This document shows positions 14,759 to 23,017 of a stretch of DNA of 23,662 nucleotides, piece by piece. Within the stretch, counting starts at the first letter, position 1. Every line of letters starts with the position of its first letter. The translations under genes and the position numbers were made by a program. The notes beneath the pieces were generated by a model that searched no databases, was not told where the DNA came from, and saw only the letters and a program-made list of their open reading frames with translations. This stretch comes from a virus, in IMG/VR virus record IMGVR_UViG_3300030333_005949, positions 1 to 23,662 of that record; one strand, given 5' to 3'.

Positions 14759-17700
14759 TATCCTTGTCTTGCTGTTTTACTTAGCGAGCCGCCGATTCTT
14801 TGCTCTTGCGTTATCACGTCGATAACCGCAGCTCTGATTCTTTCACTCAATTCCTTGCCTTGAGTTGCTTTATCCGTGTTGGATTGCTGGTCTGCATTTT
14901 CATTGCCTGTTGCAGTCGAGCCTTGTCCGCCTCCGCCGCCTCCAACATTAACATGAATAGAAATATTATTTGTATTCGCTGCGCTTTGCGTACTTAATGG
15001 AGCGGCTGCTGCGCCACCAACCATGCCTCCTGTCTGCATAGTTGGAATTAAGCCTCCGTTCAATCTACCCATAAAGCCAAGACCATATTTCTTTACAGCT
15101 TTATTGTTCATAACGAATTCTCCTCCGGCCATATATGCAGGAACGCTATCTCTATTTGTAAATCCTCTGCCTATCATGCCTCCTCTTTGACGGCCGAGAT
15201 CTATACCTAGCAAATCTCCACTTTGCATTAATGTTTTAAAATCTGGATAACCGTGCTGTTGTGCAAATTGATTTTCTCCTCCTGCTTTTACGATAGCTCT
15301 ATCTAAATCTACTTGTCTAGACAAAGACAGATCTTGAGGTTTAACAGCTCCAGCCATAGGATCGCCTTTGGACATCATTCCTTGCATCTTATTGCCAAGT
15401 GCTCCTAGGCCTTTGCTTATTCCAGCAGTCAACAAGGTGGTCAAAAACATATTTTTAAGGCTGTCTTTTTCTGCTTGCTTCTGCCTTCTTTCTTCTTCTT
15501 TTCTTCGCGCTTCTTCTCGAGCTTCTTGCAGCTCTGGATTATCGGATGCTAAAAAGAATCCACTCATTCTTGGGCTGCTTATGCTTTCGTTAACCATCAT
15601 TGCGCCACCATTCGCAAACCTAGGTGCTGCGCCAAAATTTATAGCATCTAACCTTCCGCGACCCATCGCTTTGACGGCATTTTTATTCATAACGTATTCG
15701 CCCGGCTCTAACATGGCTGGAACACGATCTCCATTACCACTACCCGGAACAAATGCGCCTTTGTTGTAACCTTGAAAGTTTTTAAACGTGTCTTGTCTAA
15801 ACCCTCCGCTTGTCCCTAAACCAATTAAACTAGTCAAGTTACTCATAGAATAATCTAAAGAAGCTCGACGAATCATCCTTAACATATCAACAGCAACTCC
15901 AGTGAGCGCATCTTCAAAACTCGTGGTTTTATCCAAAGCAGCCTCCATTGCTCCGACCATGCCTTCTTTAAATTGCGCAGGCAGATCTTGACCGAGTCTA
16001 GCGTATATAGTCTCTGTTTCGTCTAAAACTTTGTTAAATCCTGCTTCTAAACCACCTGTAAATGTGGTGTTTGTTATCCTTACTTGTTCTTCTTTTTCCC
16101 GAGTTATCTTTTCTTGTTCTTCTAACTCTTTGGCGGTTATGCCAGCTTGCTGATACCCTAGTTTTATTTGTCTTTCTGTTTGGTTTATAGTGTCTATCTC
16201 TTGCTGCGTTCTGCCTTCTTTTAGTTTATTGATTTGCTCTTCTACATCTTCTTGATCTTTTACATCTAATAAAATTTTAGCAGTGGCGTCTCTCAGTTCT
16301 TTTTGTCTAGCATAATACTGATCAGCAGTCATTCCCGCAGGTATAGGGACTGATACTGGTTCTAATCCGGTTCCCACAGCTGAACCATCAGGCCTAAGAG
16401 AACTTCCAGCTCTTATTTCTTTCACTCTGGCGGCCGAACCTGCGATGATTGACTCTTTTTTTCTCTCTAAAACTGACGCCTGTCCCCTAAGGTTCAATAC
16501 ATCTACCATTTTTGCCCGTGACTCCCTTGCGTTTGTAACCCCAACCGAAGCAGGATCATTTTTAATAGCGTCTTGGAGTGCATCTGCTTTATTTAACTTG
16601 TCTTTTATCTGACTATCTATCGAAGCAATTTCTGTTTCTTTTCTTAATTGTTCTTTGGCTATATCACTAGCCTTTATCATTTCGTCAGCGAGTTTATCGA
16701 TAGCTAATCTTAAATTGTCTTGACTCGATAGCAATGCTAAATTATTCTTTATTTGAAGATCTTGCCTTTGTAGTTCTGCAACTTTTGAAACTGCACTTTC
16801 TGTTTGAGCCCTTCTCTCCATTCCAATATTTCTTACAAGCATTCGTGAGCGTATTCTACGTGAAGCAGAATCTCTGGTAGCTTGAGTTCCCATTCCTCTG
16901 AATGTGGCAGGGTTTTCTAGCAAAGCTTGATCTCTCATATTAGCAATAGCTACTCTAGATTTTTCCTGCATAAAAAGAGCTTTTCTTTTATCTAAAACTT
17001 CTGACTGAACATTTGTTAAAGCTTTTTCTTTTAAAGTATTTTGTTCACGAAGTTTTTCTAATTCAAACTTTGCGCTGTTAATCTGCTTCTCTACTTGAAA
17101 AGTCGCCTGTTGATTGGCATATTCTATTTGAAGTTGCTTTATTTGACTTTGTATTTTTTGATTTGCTTCCTTGTTTGCAGTTGTAAAACTTTTAAATGCT
17201 TCTAGAGCTTGCTCTACGTCGCCAGTAAGAAAATTATTTGCAGTCTCTCTTAAACGCGTCAAAGCATCATCTCCAACAGCGGCGCCTCCTGATTTTATAT
17301 TATCCAATAAAGATTTAACATTTTTGGCAGCAAAAGTCGATCGAAACGCTGTTTGCCTATCCGTTAAACCAGAATCAAATTGATCTCTACGCAAAGCAAC
17401 AGCGCCAAGTGTTCTTCCAGCTCCAGACAATAAACCCGACTGAGCTGAGCTATATGCTCCACGTAAAGTTTGAAGGTTTTTTGAAAAAGCTGCTAATTGA
17501 CCTAAAGTTTCGCTTACGCGAATCATAGAATTTCTTATGTCCGTAAATGACTCTAAAGCTTGAGCAGCTCTTTTTACAGTTTGTTTGTTGGCTTTTCTTG
17601 CCTCTTCTCCTTTATTCAAAACCATTTTAATTACATCTCCAAAAAGATAATCTGAGAACAGCCTACCGTCAGTGGAATCTTCTAAATGTGAAAAGAAATC

Positions 17701-20700
17701 GGCTATATCTTGTTTAGCCATGTCTGCGAAAGGCCCTCCAAAACTCATAAGTAAATCTGCAATTTCATTTTCTCCAAAGCCCAAAATACCCATATTAGTT
17801 TGAGCTTTAAGCTCTTTGGAAAACTCGTTTAATTCGTCTGGGCTTAGAGTATCATTTATCATTTTGAAAAACTTTCCGTAATCCTTGCTTAAATTTTGAA
17901 GTCCCTCTGCGCCAATTTCAAATGAAGTACTAAACCTTGGACCCATATAACCCTTACTACCAACATTCATATCCGAGCCCGGAATAAGAGTTTTTACTTC
18001 ATCAAAATATCTATCAACAGCTCCTCCGCGCATACCAATCATTTTGCCTAAATCAACCGTATCAAATCTACTAGCGGTAGCTAACGCTTGTTTGAGCGTA
18101 CCACTTCCAGCTCTTTGCTGTTCATATGTTGCTAGAGCTTTAGTTAATGCTGTTACGTCTGAACCTGCCGCAGCAAAACTCTCTTCTAATTTAGTGCCTT
18201 TTATTAACTCAAAGTTTTTGGCTAACCTCTTTTGCGCATCCTCTAATTCTGATTCTGATAGTGCACTTGCTATATCTTCTTGTGCTTTTATATACTCTCT
18301 GGCCGCATTAGTAGTGTCACTTGTAACTTTATCGTACTCTTGAGTTTCTCTTTCTAGTTGTTCAAGACTTCTGCCAGCATCTGCAGCAGCTATAGCCAAA
18401 CCTCCTAAACCTCCTACAGCAGCTCCTATAAGAGCACCAACAGGACCAGCTATCATTCCCAATGACGCTCCAGTTCCTACACCACTTAGAGCTCCTGATG
18501 CAACTTGTCCCGTTTTATTTCCTTCTCCAGCTATTTGTTCTATACCGCCTGCTAACATTGGAGCGCCCATTGCTAAACCTAGTCCGATGCCCATTCCGCC
18601 CATCGGACCTTTAGACAAGCTAGTATTTGCTCTTGATAATCCACTCCTTATTCTTCCTGTTGTTCTTCCTAGTAAACCGGGACGCGTCGGACCTATAAAA
18701 TCTGGAGATCCGGGGGCTGCTGCAACCCCACCCATAGATGCGCCCGCAGCAACTACCGCAGCTGCAGCTGTAGCTTTTAAACCGTTAGCTGCCTGTGTTG
18801 CAGACGTAGCCAAAAGACTAAGATTTTTATCAGCTATACCTAATTTACGTCCAGCGGACATGATATTTTTGGTGAAATCCGCCTGAGAAGTAATTCCTTT
18901 GTTTAAATTTGCGATATTTGCATCTACCGAAGAATAAAAAGATTGCAACGCTCTATTGGTGAATGTTAAACCTTTTGTCATCTCGTTTAATACCATAGTC
19001 ATCTGACCTCCAGCAACTGCAGCAGGATTCAACGCTCCCTTTTTATAATTTGGAATGAATCCTCGAGCTCCTGTGAATACATCTGCTAAACCAGCAGGTT
19101 CATCACGAGTATTTGTTACAGCAAATCCTCTAGGATTTTGTGGGCCAACAAGTCGTGAAGATTGGTTGATCCTGATAGATCCTAAAGGTGCTCCTGCGGC
19201 AACTTCTCTTTCCACTGCGTCACCTAAAGCGGCAAAGTTAGGCACATAACCTTTTGAAGCCCTTGGTCTGCTCGAGTTCCAACTAATAAAAGCTTTGTCT
19301 AATGCAACAATTTTTTCTGCCATACTCTTGACGTTGTCTTTAGAGCTTGATATTTTAAAGTCTCCTCCAGTAATTCCTTTTGCCATCTCTGATGGCTGAT
19401 CAAATAAATCTTTGACTTCTGGCGACATCATCCCATAAGGAACGTCTAAATTTTTTCCTTTGTTTGGAGCTGCAGCTCTTATACCTAAAGCTGTACTTAC
19501 TCCAACTTCAAATGCAGCGCCAGCAGCGGCACTAACAGCACCTCTACCTCCTTGCGCCGCGTTTAGATTGCCAATGACTTCTGACTTTGTGATATTGCCC
19601 GCAGGAGGCGTTATACTTTTTGCGTACTTTACTGTTTCGTTATATATTGCATTTTCAATTCCTGTTTTTATATCAAAAAGTTCATCAGCTTGACCTTTTG
19701 GCTTTTTCGCATAAGTGTAAGCTGGAAACCTTATTGAAGTAGGACCTTTGCCTAATAAATTTTTAAAATTATGCTGATAAAAGCCTCCAGTATTTCCTAC
19801 CGGAGGAAGTAGCATTGCAGCCGAAGTAGAAGTGAATGTGTTTGTTGCTTTCTTTTGAAGTGTTGCCTTATTTCTATCATAAGCATTAAGAGATAACCGA
19901 GCAGACCCTTTTGGAGCCGAGGGTAGCAAAGAAGCGCTAACACCTAGGTCACGTGCTGCACTATCTGCCATCGAAGGCGTAATATTAGTTCCACTATAGA
20001 ATCCACTTGAATCAACTCTTTTGCCTGTGATAGACTGAAGTACGCTAACAGATCTATTTGTGTCAACAAAGTTTGGCACATAGCCGGAAGCCCCTCTGAT
20101 TGGTTTTGCTCCAGAAGGCATACCGTACTGAGCAACCATATTAGGATTAAATATAGCGGAGCCGCCGTTGCTATAATTAGGAACTATATATTCTCCAGTA
20201 TTAGCAATCATTGTGCCTCTGCGGCCTCCGCCAAAAGCAAAATTTGGAATAGCTACAGGCTTAGCTGATGGGCTAACACCTCCAACGCCACGACGTATGT
20301 CATGAACTTCTCCTGCCACACCCGGAATAAAACCTGAAGCGCCTCTTTTTGACTGTCCTACTTTTTGACCAGAAATAGCGCCCAAATTAGTTAGAGCTGT
20401 CGGCATTGACCTTAATGTTGCAGCAATTTGTTTTACAGACTCTTCCTGATTTTCCATTTGAGTCGCGGCAACACTTGCATAATCTGCAATAAGTTTTGTT
20501 TGTGCGGCTATATCTCCAGTATGACCATCTATAGCGGTAGCTAGATTGGCCTCCGACTTCATTACAGCCTCTATAGTTTTTTCTAAGTTTGCTCTTTTTT
20601 GAGTCTCTGTGGTAATTCCTGCGAGCGCTGGCAAAGACTTGGCTAAATAACCAATAGTATTTGTAAAAATTGTTAATAATATTCCGCCTATGGCAACCAA

Positions 20701-21999
20701 ACCGGGACCACCGATTACATTCTTTATACCTTTCAAAATGCCATTCGCAACTTCACTTCCAACTCCTTCTCCATCTATAACATTATTAATTTCTGACAAA
20801 ACAGATTTTAAAGGATCTAAAATTGCTTTAGCTATAGGCTCAAAAGTTTGCTTGCCTATATTTTCCTGCAGTCTTTTAAACTCTGTTGCAGTTTGAGCGG
20901 CTAACGCAGAAAGACTTCTGTTTAACTGGGCGGTAGCTTGATCCGCTTCATTAGTAGCAGATGCAGAAACTTTTAAAGCTTGACTGAAGGTGGACTGCTC
21001 TCTGTTTAAATCTTTTAATATGGCAGAAAGAATGTTAGCTTGGAACACGCCTGCAACTTGCTCTCTTAAATAAGCTTGGCTATTATCAGCTAAAGTCGCA
21101 TATGACTTAGCGAAATTATCCAAGATTTGAATCGCTGGCAACGTATTACCTTGAACATCTTTCACCGCAACATTGAAGCTTTCCAAAGCATCTAATGTGC
21201 TTTGACGTTGCAAACGAGTGAAAATGGTTTTCATGGCGTTACCAATCACAGCTCCGCCTCGACCTGTGGTTTGCTGCACGGAAGTTACGATAGCATTTAA
21301 TTCATCAAATCCAACCTTAGCATCTTTTGCCGAAGATCCTACTCGACCGATAGCTTCAACCAAATCTCTGGCTCCAACAGCAAATTTTGTTTCAACTGCA
21401 ACAAATTTATTGACAGAAGAAGTTGTGGTAATCATCGCATTGTCGAATGCGTTGACAGTAGCAGTCAAGGAACTTACTGCTTTATCAGCATTAATCCCAG
21501 TCAACCTTACCAACGTTAAAGCGTCAGAAGTTCTTTTTAACGTTTCTTCTGTTTTGAGACCTTGACGAGCAAACTCGAGCGCAGCCTTGGTTGTATCTTG
21601 GAATGCTGTAGCATTTTTCTTACTAATATCGAATAATCGATTTCCAAAATCTTCAAAGTTTTTATTGCTTAATTGTAGAATACGATTTATGTCTGCAAAT
21701 TGTTTTCCTACTTCAACTGTAGTTTTTGCTAAATCTTTGAATGCTTTTGATACGCCTCCGATAACTGCGGTTGAAGCTCCGAACGCAATAACACGTGCGT
21801 TCGACGCCGCAAGAGCCGAGTCGAACATATTTAAATCACCAGTGATTCTACCTAAGGGCTGACGAAATCCTTTGTCGTTGAGAGTAAGCTTTAATTGATT
21901 TGCGCTTTTTTGTAAGTTTTTATTAGCTAACTTTACTCCTTTTTCGATAGATTTTACGAGCTCGGCAGCATTAGCGGTTGCATTAATTGAAACAGACAT
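14758..21999 (-). CDS. Tail length tape measure protein
   Basis: This 2413-residue protein sets tail length and is expelled ahead of the DNA on infection. Residues about 50-400 match the TP901-type tape measure core (FARQGLKTEETLKRTSDALT, GRGGAVIGNAMKTIFTRLQR). Hydrophobic Gly/Ala segments at about 428-460, 1131-1155 and 1178-1208 could cross membranes. The middle has G(Y/F)(V/I)PN(F/Y) repeats and a nuclease-like domain. Residues 1600-1850 and 1900-1975 are long charged helices, probably coiled coil. Two VPAxxxxGE(Y/F)VMN modules lie near 2090 and 2285. The C-terminus (IRAAVIDVITQEQRIGGSL) resembles tape measure ends of other siphophages. No lysozyme or HExxH motif was seen. It is nearly three times the length of lambda gpH. 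The ATG lies 22 bases after the upstream gene, without a Shine-Dalgarno sequence. Confidence 0.96.
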   Translation of the reverse strand: MSVSINATANAAELVKSIEKGVKLANKNLQKSANQLKLTLNDKGFRQPLGRITGDLNMFDSALAASNARVIAFGASTAVIGGVSKAFKDLAKTTVEVGKQFADINRILQLSNKNFEDFGNRLFDISKKNATAFQDTTKAALEFARQGLKTEETLKRTSDALTLVRLTGINADKAVSSLTATVNAFDNAMITTTSSVNKFVAVETKFAVGARDLVEAIGRVGSSAKDAKVGFDELNAIVTSVQQTTGRGGAVIGNAMKTIFTRLQRQSTLDALESFNVAVKDVQGNTLPAIQILDNFAKSYATLADNSQAYLREQVAGVFQANILSAILKDLNREQSTFSQALKVSASATNEADQATAQLNRSLSALAAQTATEFKRLQENIGKQTFEPIAKAILDPLKSVLSEINNVIDGEGVGSEVANGILKGIKNVIGGPGLVAIGGILLTIFTNTIGYLAKSLPALAGITTETQKRANLEKTIEAVMKSEANLATAIDGHTGDIAAQTKLIADYASVAATQMENQEESVKQIAATLRSMPTALTNLGAISGQKVGQSKRGASGFIPGVAGEVHDIRRGVGGVSPSAKPVAIPNFAFGGGRRGTMIANTGEYIVPNYSNGGSAIFNPNMVAQYGMPSGAKPIRGASGYVPNFVDTNRSVSVLQSITGKRVDSSGFYSGTNITPSMADSAARDLGVSASLLPSAPKGSARLSLNAYDRNKATLQKKATNTFTSTSAAMLLPPVGNTGGFYQHNFKNLLGKGPTSIRFPAYTYAKKPKGQADELFDIKTGIENAIYNETVKYAKSITPPAGNITKSEVIGNLNAAQGGRGAVSAAAGAAFEVGVSTALGIRAAAPNKGKNLDVPYGMMSPEVKDLFDQPSEMAKGITGGDFKISSSKDNVKSMAEKIVALDKAFISWNSSRPRASKGYVPNFAALGDAVEREVAAGAPLGSIRINQSSRLVGPQNPRGFAVTNTRDEPAGLADVFTGARGFIPNYKKGALNPAAVAGGQMTMVLNEMTKGLTFTNRALQSFYSSVDANIANLNKGITSQADFTKNIMSAGRKLGIADKNLSLLATSATQAANGLKATAAAAVVAAGASMGGVAAAPGSPDFIGPTRPGLLGRTTGRIRSGLSRANTSLSKGPMGGMGIGLGLAMGAPMLAGGIEQIAGEGNKTGQVASGALSGVGTGASLGMIAGPVGALIGAAVGGLGGLAIAAADAGRSLEQLERETQEYDKVTSDTTNAAREYIKAQEDIASALSESELEDAQKRLAKNFELIKGTKLEESFAAAGSDVTALTKALATYEQQRAGSGTLKQALATASRFDTVDLGKMIGMRGGAVDRYFDEVKTLIPGSDMNVGSKGYMGPRFSTSFEIGAEGLQNLSKDYGKFFKMINDTLSPDELNEFSKELKAQTNMGILGFGENEIADLLMSFGGPFADMAKQDIADFFSHLEDSTDGRLFSDYLFGDVIKMVLNKGEEARKANKQTVKRAAQALESFTDIRNSMIRVSETLGQLAAFSKNLQTLRGAYSSAQSGLLSGAGRTLGAVALRRDQFDSGLTDRQTAFRSTFAAKNVKSLLDNIKSGGAAVGDDALTRLRETANNFLTGDVEQALEAFKSFTTANKEANQKIQSQIKQLQIEYANQQATFQVEKQINSAKFELEKLREQNTLKEKALTNVQSEVLDKRKALFMQEKSRVAIANMRDQALLENPATFRGMGTQATRDSASRRIRSRMLVRNIGMERRAQTESAVSKVAELQRQDLQIKNNLALLSSQDNLRLAIDKLADEMIKASDIAKEQLRKETEIASIDSQIKDKLNKADALQDAIKNDPASVGVTNARESRAKMVDVLNLRGQASVLERKKESIIAGSAARVKEIRAGSSLRPDGSAVGTGLEPVSVPIPAGMTADQYYARQKELRDATAKILLDVKDQEDVEEQINKLKEGRTQQEIDTINQTERQIKLGYQQAGITAKELEEQEKITREKEEQVRITNTTFTGGLEAGFNKVLDETETIYARLGQDLPAQFKEGMVGAMEAALDKTTSFEDALTGVAVDMLRMIRRASLDYSMSNLTSLIGLGTSGGFRQDTFKNFQGYNKGAFVPGSGNGDRVPAMLEPGEYVMNKNAVKAMGRGRLDAINFGAAPRFANGGAMMVNESISSPRMSGFFLASDNPELQEAREEARRKEEERRQKQAEKDSLKNMFLTTLLTAGISKGLGALGNKMQGMMSKGDPMAGAVKPQDLSLSRQVDLDRAIVKAGGENQFAQQHGYPDFKTLMQSGDLLGIDLGRQRGGMIGRGFTNRDSVPAYMAGGEFVMNNKAVKKYGLGFMGRLNGGLIPTMQTGGMVGGAAAAPLSTQSAANTNNISIHVNVGGGGGGQGSTATGNENADQQSNTDKATQGKELSERIRAAVIDVITQEQRIGGSLSKTARQG
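15010..15759 (-). repeat. Two VPAxxxxGE(Y/F)VMN modules in the tape measure C-terminus
   Basis: Residues about 2081-2132 contain GNGDRVPAMLEPGEYVMNKN, AVKAMGRGRLDAINFG and FANGG. Residues about 2273-2327 contain TNRDSVPAYMAGGEFVMNNK, AVKKYGLGFMGRLNGG and QTGGM. The two copies share the order D-x-VPA, GE(Y/F)VMN, AVK and GxxGRL, separated by about 190 residues that include a strongly charged helix (EAREEARRKEEERRQKQAEK). Modules of this kind are common at tape measure C-termini. They may contact the tip complex. Confidence 0.85.
19045..19236 (-). other. REVAAG...NTRDEPAGL module in the tape measure protein
   Basis: Residues about 922-985, between two G(Y/F)(V/I)PN(F/Y) motifs, read ALGDAVEREVAAGAPLGSIR, then INQSSRL, then NPRGFAVTNTRDEPAGL. 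I associate this arrangement with a short module recurring in tape measure and other structural proteins of environmental phages. I do not know its function. Confidence 0.5.
19300..19602 (-). other. PD-(D/E)XK nuclease-like domain inside the tape measure protein
   Basis: Residues about 800-900 hold a candidate catalytic set: Glu831 in AGAAFEVGVSTALG, Asp852 in NKGKNLDVPYG, and Asp880 with Lys882 in ITGGDFKISSSKDN. A helix with KSMAEKIVALDKA follows. The order (Glu on a helix, Asp on a strand, D-x-K on the next strand) is that of the PD-(D/E)XK fold. The spacings of 21 and 28 residues are plausible. The call rests on motif reading only. Confidence 0.5.
20800..21852 (-). other. TP901-type tape measure core
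   Basis: Residues about 50-400 contain the conserved helical core of TP901-family tape measure proteins. Recognisable stretches are ARVIAFGASTAVIGGVSKAF, DALTLVRLTGINADKAVSSL, GRVGSSAKDAKVGFDELNAI and VQQTTGRGGAVIGNAMKTIF. The family match is by pattern recognition. Confidence 0.85.
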
Positions 22000-22012
22000 A
22001 ATATCAAACTAG

Positions 22013-22021
22013 ATTATACAC
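22013..22021 (-). promoter_or_regulatory. GTGTATAAT element before the tape measure gene
   Basis: Directly after the TAA of the upstream gene the minus strand reads GTGTATAATCTAGTTTGATATT and then ATG. The nine-base string is identical to that in front of gpI and includes a perfect TATAAT. It ends 13 bases before the start codon. A -35 box 16-18 bases upstream is at best weak (CATTAA-like). Confidence 0.35.
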
Positions 22022-23017
22022 TTATTTTGACACGTTTAATGCCTGCATTAGATCTTTCATGTCCATTTTTCCACCTTTTTCTTTTAACTTCGCCGATAGA
22101 GTGTTCGAAGAAGAACCTTCAACCCCCAAATATTCATAATCTTCCTTCTTCGCGCCTATGATTGTGGTTGCGCCATCTTTATCTAAATTCTTTAAATTTT
22201 CTTTTGCTTTTTCTTGGGCATTGACATAATCAACGACTTTTTCTGGGTCTGTTTTTATTTCTTCTGGAATGTTTGGGTAGTTTTCAAAAATGTTTTTAAA
22301 CATTCTGCTGTAAATAACTAGCTTTACCTGATTTAAAGATAGTTCAAATAAAGGCTTGCTAAACATATTCGTAACGTCTTCGCAAAATGGAATATAAGGC
22401 TGATAAAAATCTTGAAGTATAACTTTTTGTATAATGTTATCTGTGAATGAAGCGTATATAGAATTATAATGCTTGATTATGTTCGACATTTCTTTTCTGG
22501 AAAGATTGTCTATTTGATCTTCGCTATAATATTGTTTTGTTAAATGCGAATCTACATATAAAGATCTAAGCACATAATGATCTGACATTCTTGATTCGGC
22601 ATATTTTTCACAAGTTTGACCTAGGAGGGCATCTTTACTAGCTAAAAGTTTTGAGAGCTTTTGTTGCGCTTCCTCTATATCTTTTGTTATATTTTCAATT
22701 TCCCTCTTAAGATACAATTGTTTTTTTGATACTAAAGCATGCTTTATGTATTCTTTTTGCTCTTTTATTTTGCCGTCATCGTAACTTGTCCATAGATCTT
22801 CTTCTTTTAAACGAGCAAGGGCTTCCTCTTCTGTAGGAAGCCCTCGGTTTTTTGCTTTTTCTCTATAGTAATTTTTTACGTCTTCTATATCTACTTGATC
22901 AAAAATAGACAAATGCTTTAAGAAGGCTCTCGTTGATCCTTGCTCGAAAGAAGACCAACCAAAAACCAAATCCCTAAAAACATTTCGCAAGTTAACATCT
23001 TTTTTAGTCGATGTCAT
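22022..23017 (-). CDS. Putative tail assembly chaperone, second gene
   Basis: The 331-residue protein is highly charged and mostly helical. It opens MTSTKKDVNLRNVFRDLVFG. It has a strong coiled-coil stretch at about 95-140 (LYLKREIENITKDIEEAQQK, LSKLLASKDALLG) and ends in a Gly/Lys-rich linker with KGGKMDMKDLMQALNVSK. No enzyme motif, signal peptide or membrane segment is visible. It lies directly upstream of the tape measure gene, where long-tailed phages place the chaperones that bind the tape measure. Its first 14 bases overlap the previous gene, and an in-frame TAG immediately precedes its ATG, so it is probably started by translational coupling rather than made as a fusion. No Shine-Dalgarno lies at a normal distance. 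I do not recognise the family; the role is inferred from position only. Confidence 0.6.
   Translation of the reverse strand: MTSTKKDVNLRNVFRDLVFGWSSFEQGSTRAFLKHLSIFDQVDIEDVKNYYREKAKNRGLPTEEEALARLKEEDLWTSYDDGKIKEQKEYIKHALVSKKQLYLKREIENITKDIEEAQQKLSKLLASKDALLGQTCEKYAESRMSDHYVLRSLYVDSHLTKQYYSEDQIDNLSRKEMSNIIKHYNSIYASFTDNIIQKVILQDFYQPYIPFCEDVTNMFSKPLFELSLNQVKLVIYSRMFKNIFENYPNIPEEIKTDPEKVVDYVNAQEKAKENLKNLDKDGATTIIGAKKEDYEYLGVEGSSSNTLSAKLKEKGGKMDMKDLMQALNVSK

Larger units (their letters stand above)
19036..20343 (-). repeat. G(Y/F)(V/I)PN(F/Y) motif repeats in the tape measure middle
   Basis: Copies in order are GASGFIPG (553), PVAIPNFAFGGG (581), EYIVPNYSNGG (603), GASGYVPNF (636), ASKGYVPNFA (914) and GARGFIPNYKKG (977). 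They are short, share a Gly-aromatic-aliphatic-Pro-Asn-aromatic core, and fall at the edges of what look like separate folded domains. They could be repeated docking or cleavage sites; nothing in the sequence decides between these. Confidence 0.8.

Noticed and set aside
15368-15600. Membrane protein or holin signature in the tape measure C-terminus
   Set aside because: The hydrophobic patch FLTTLLTAGISKGLGALG is short, lies between charged helices and belongs to the continuous tape measure frame, so there is no separate gene.
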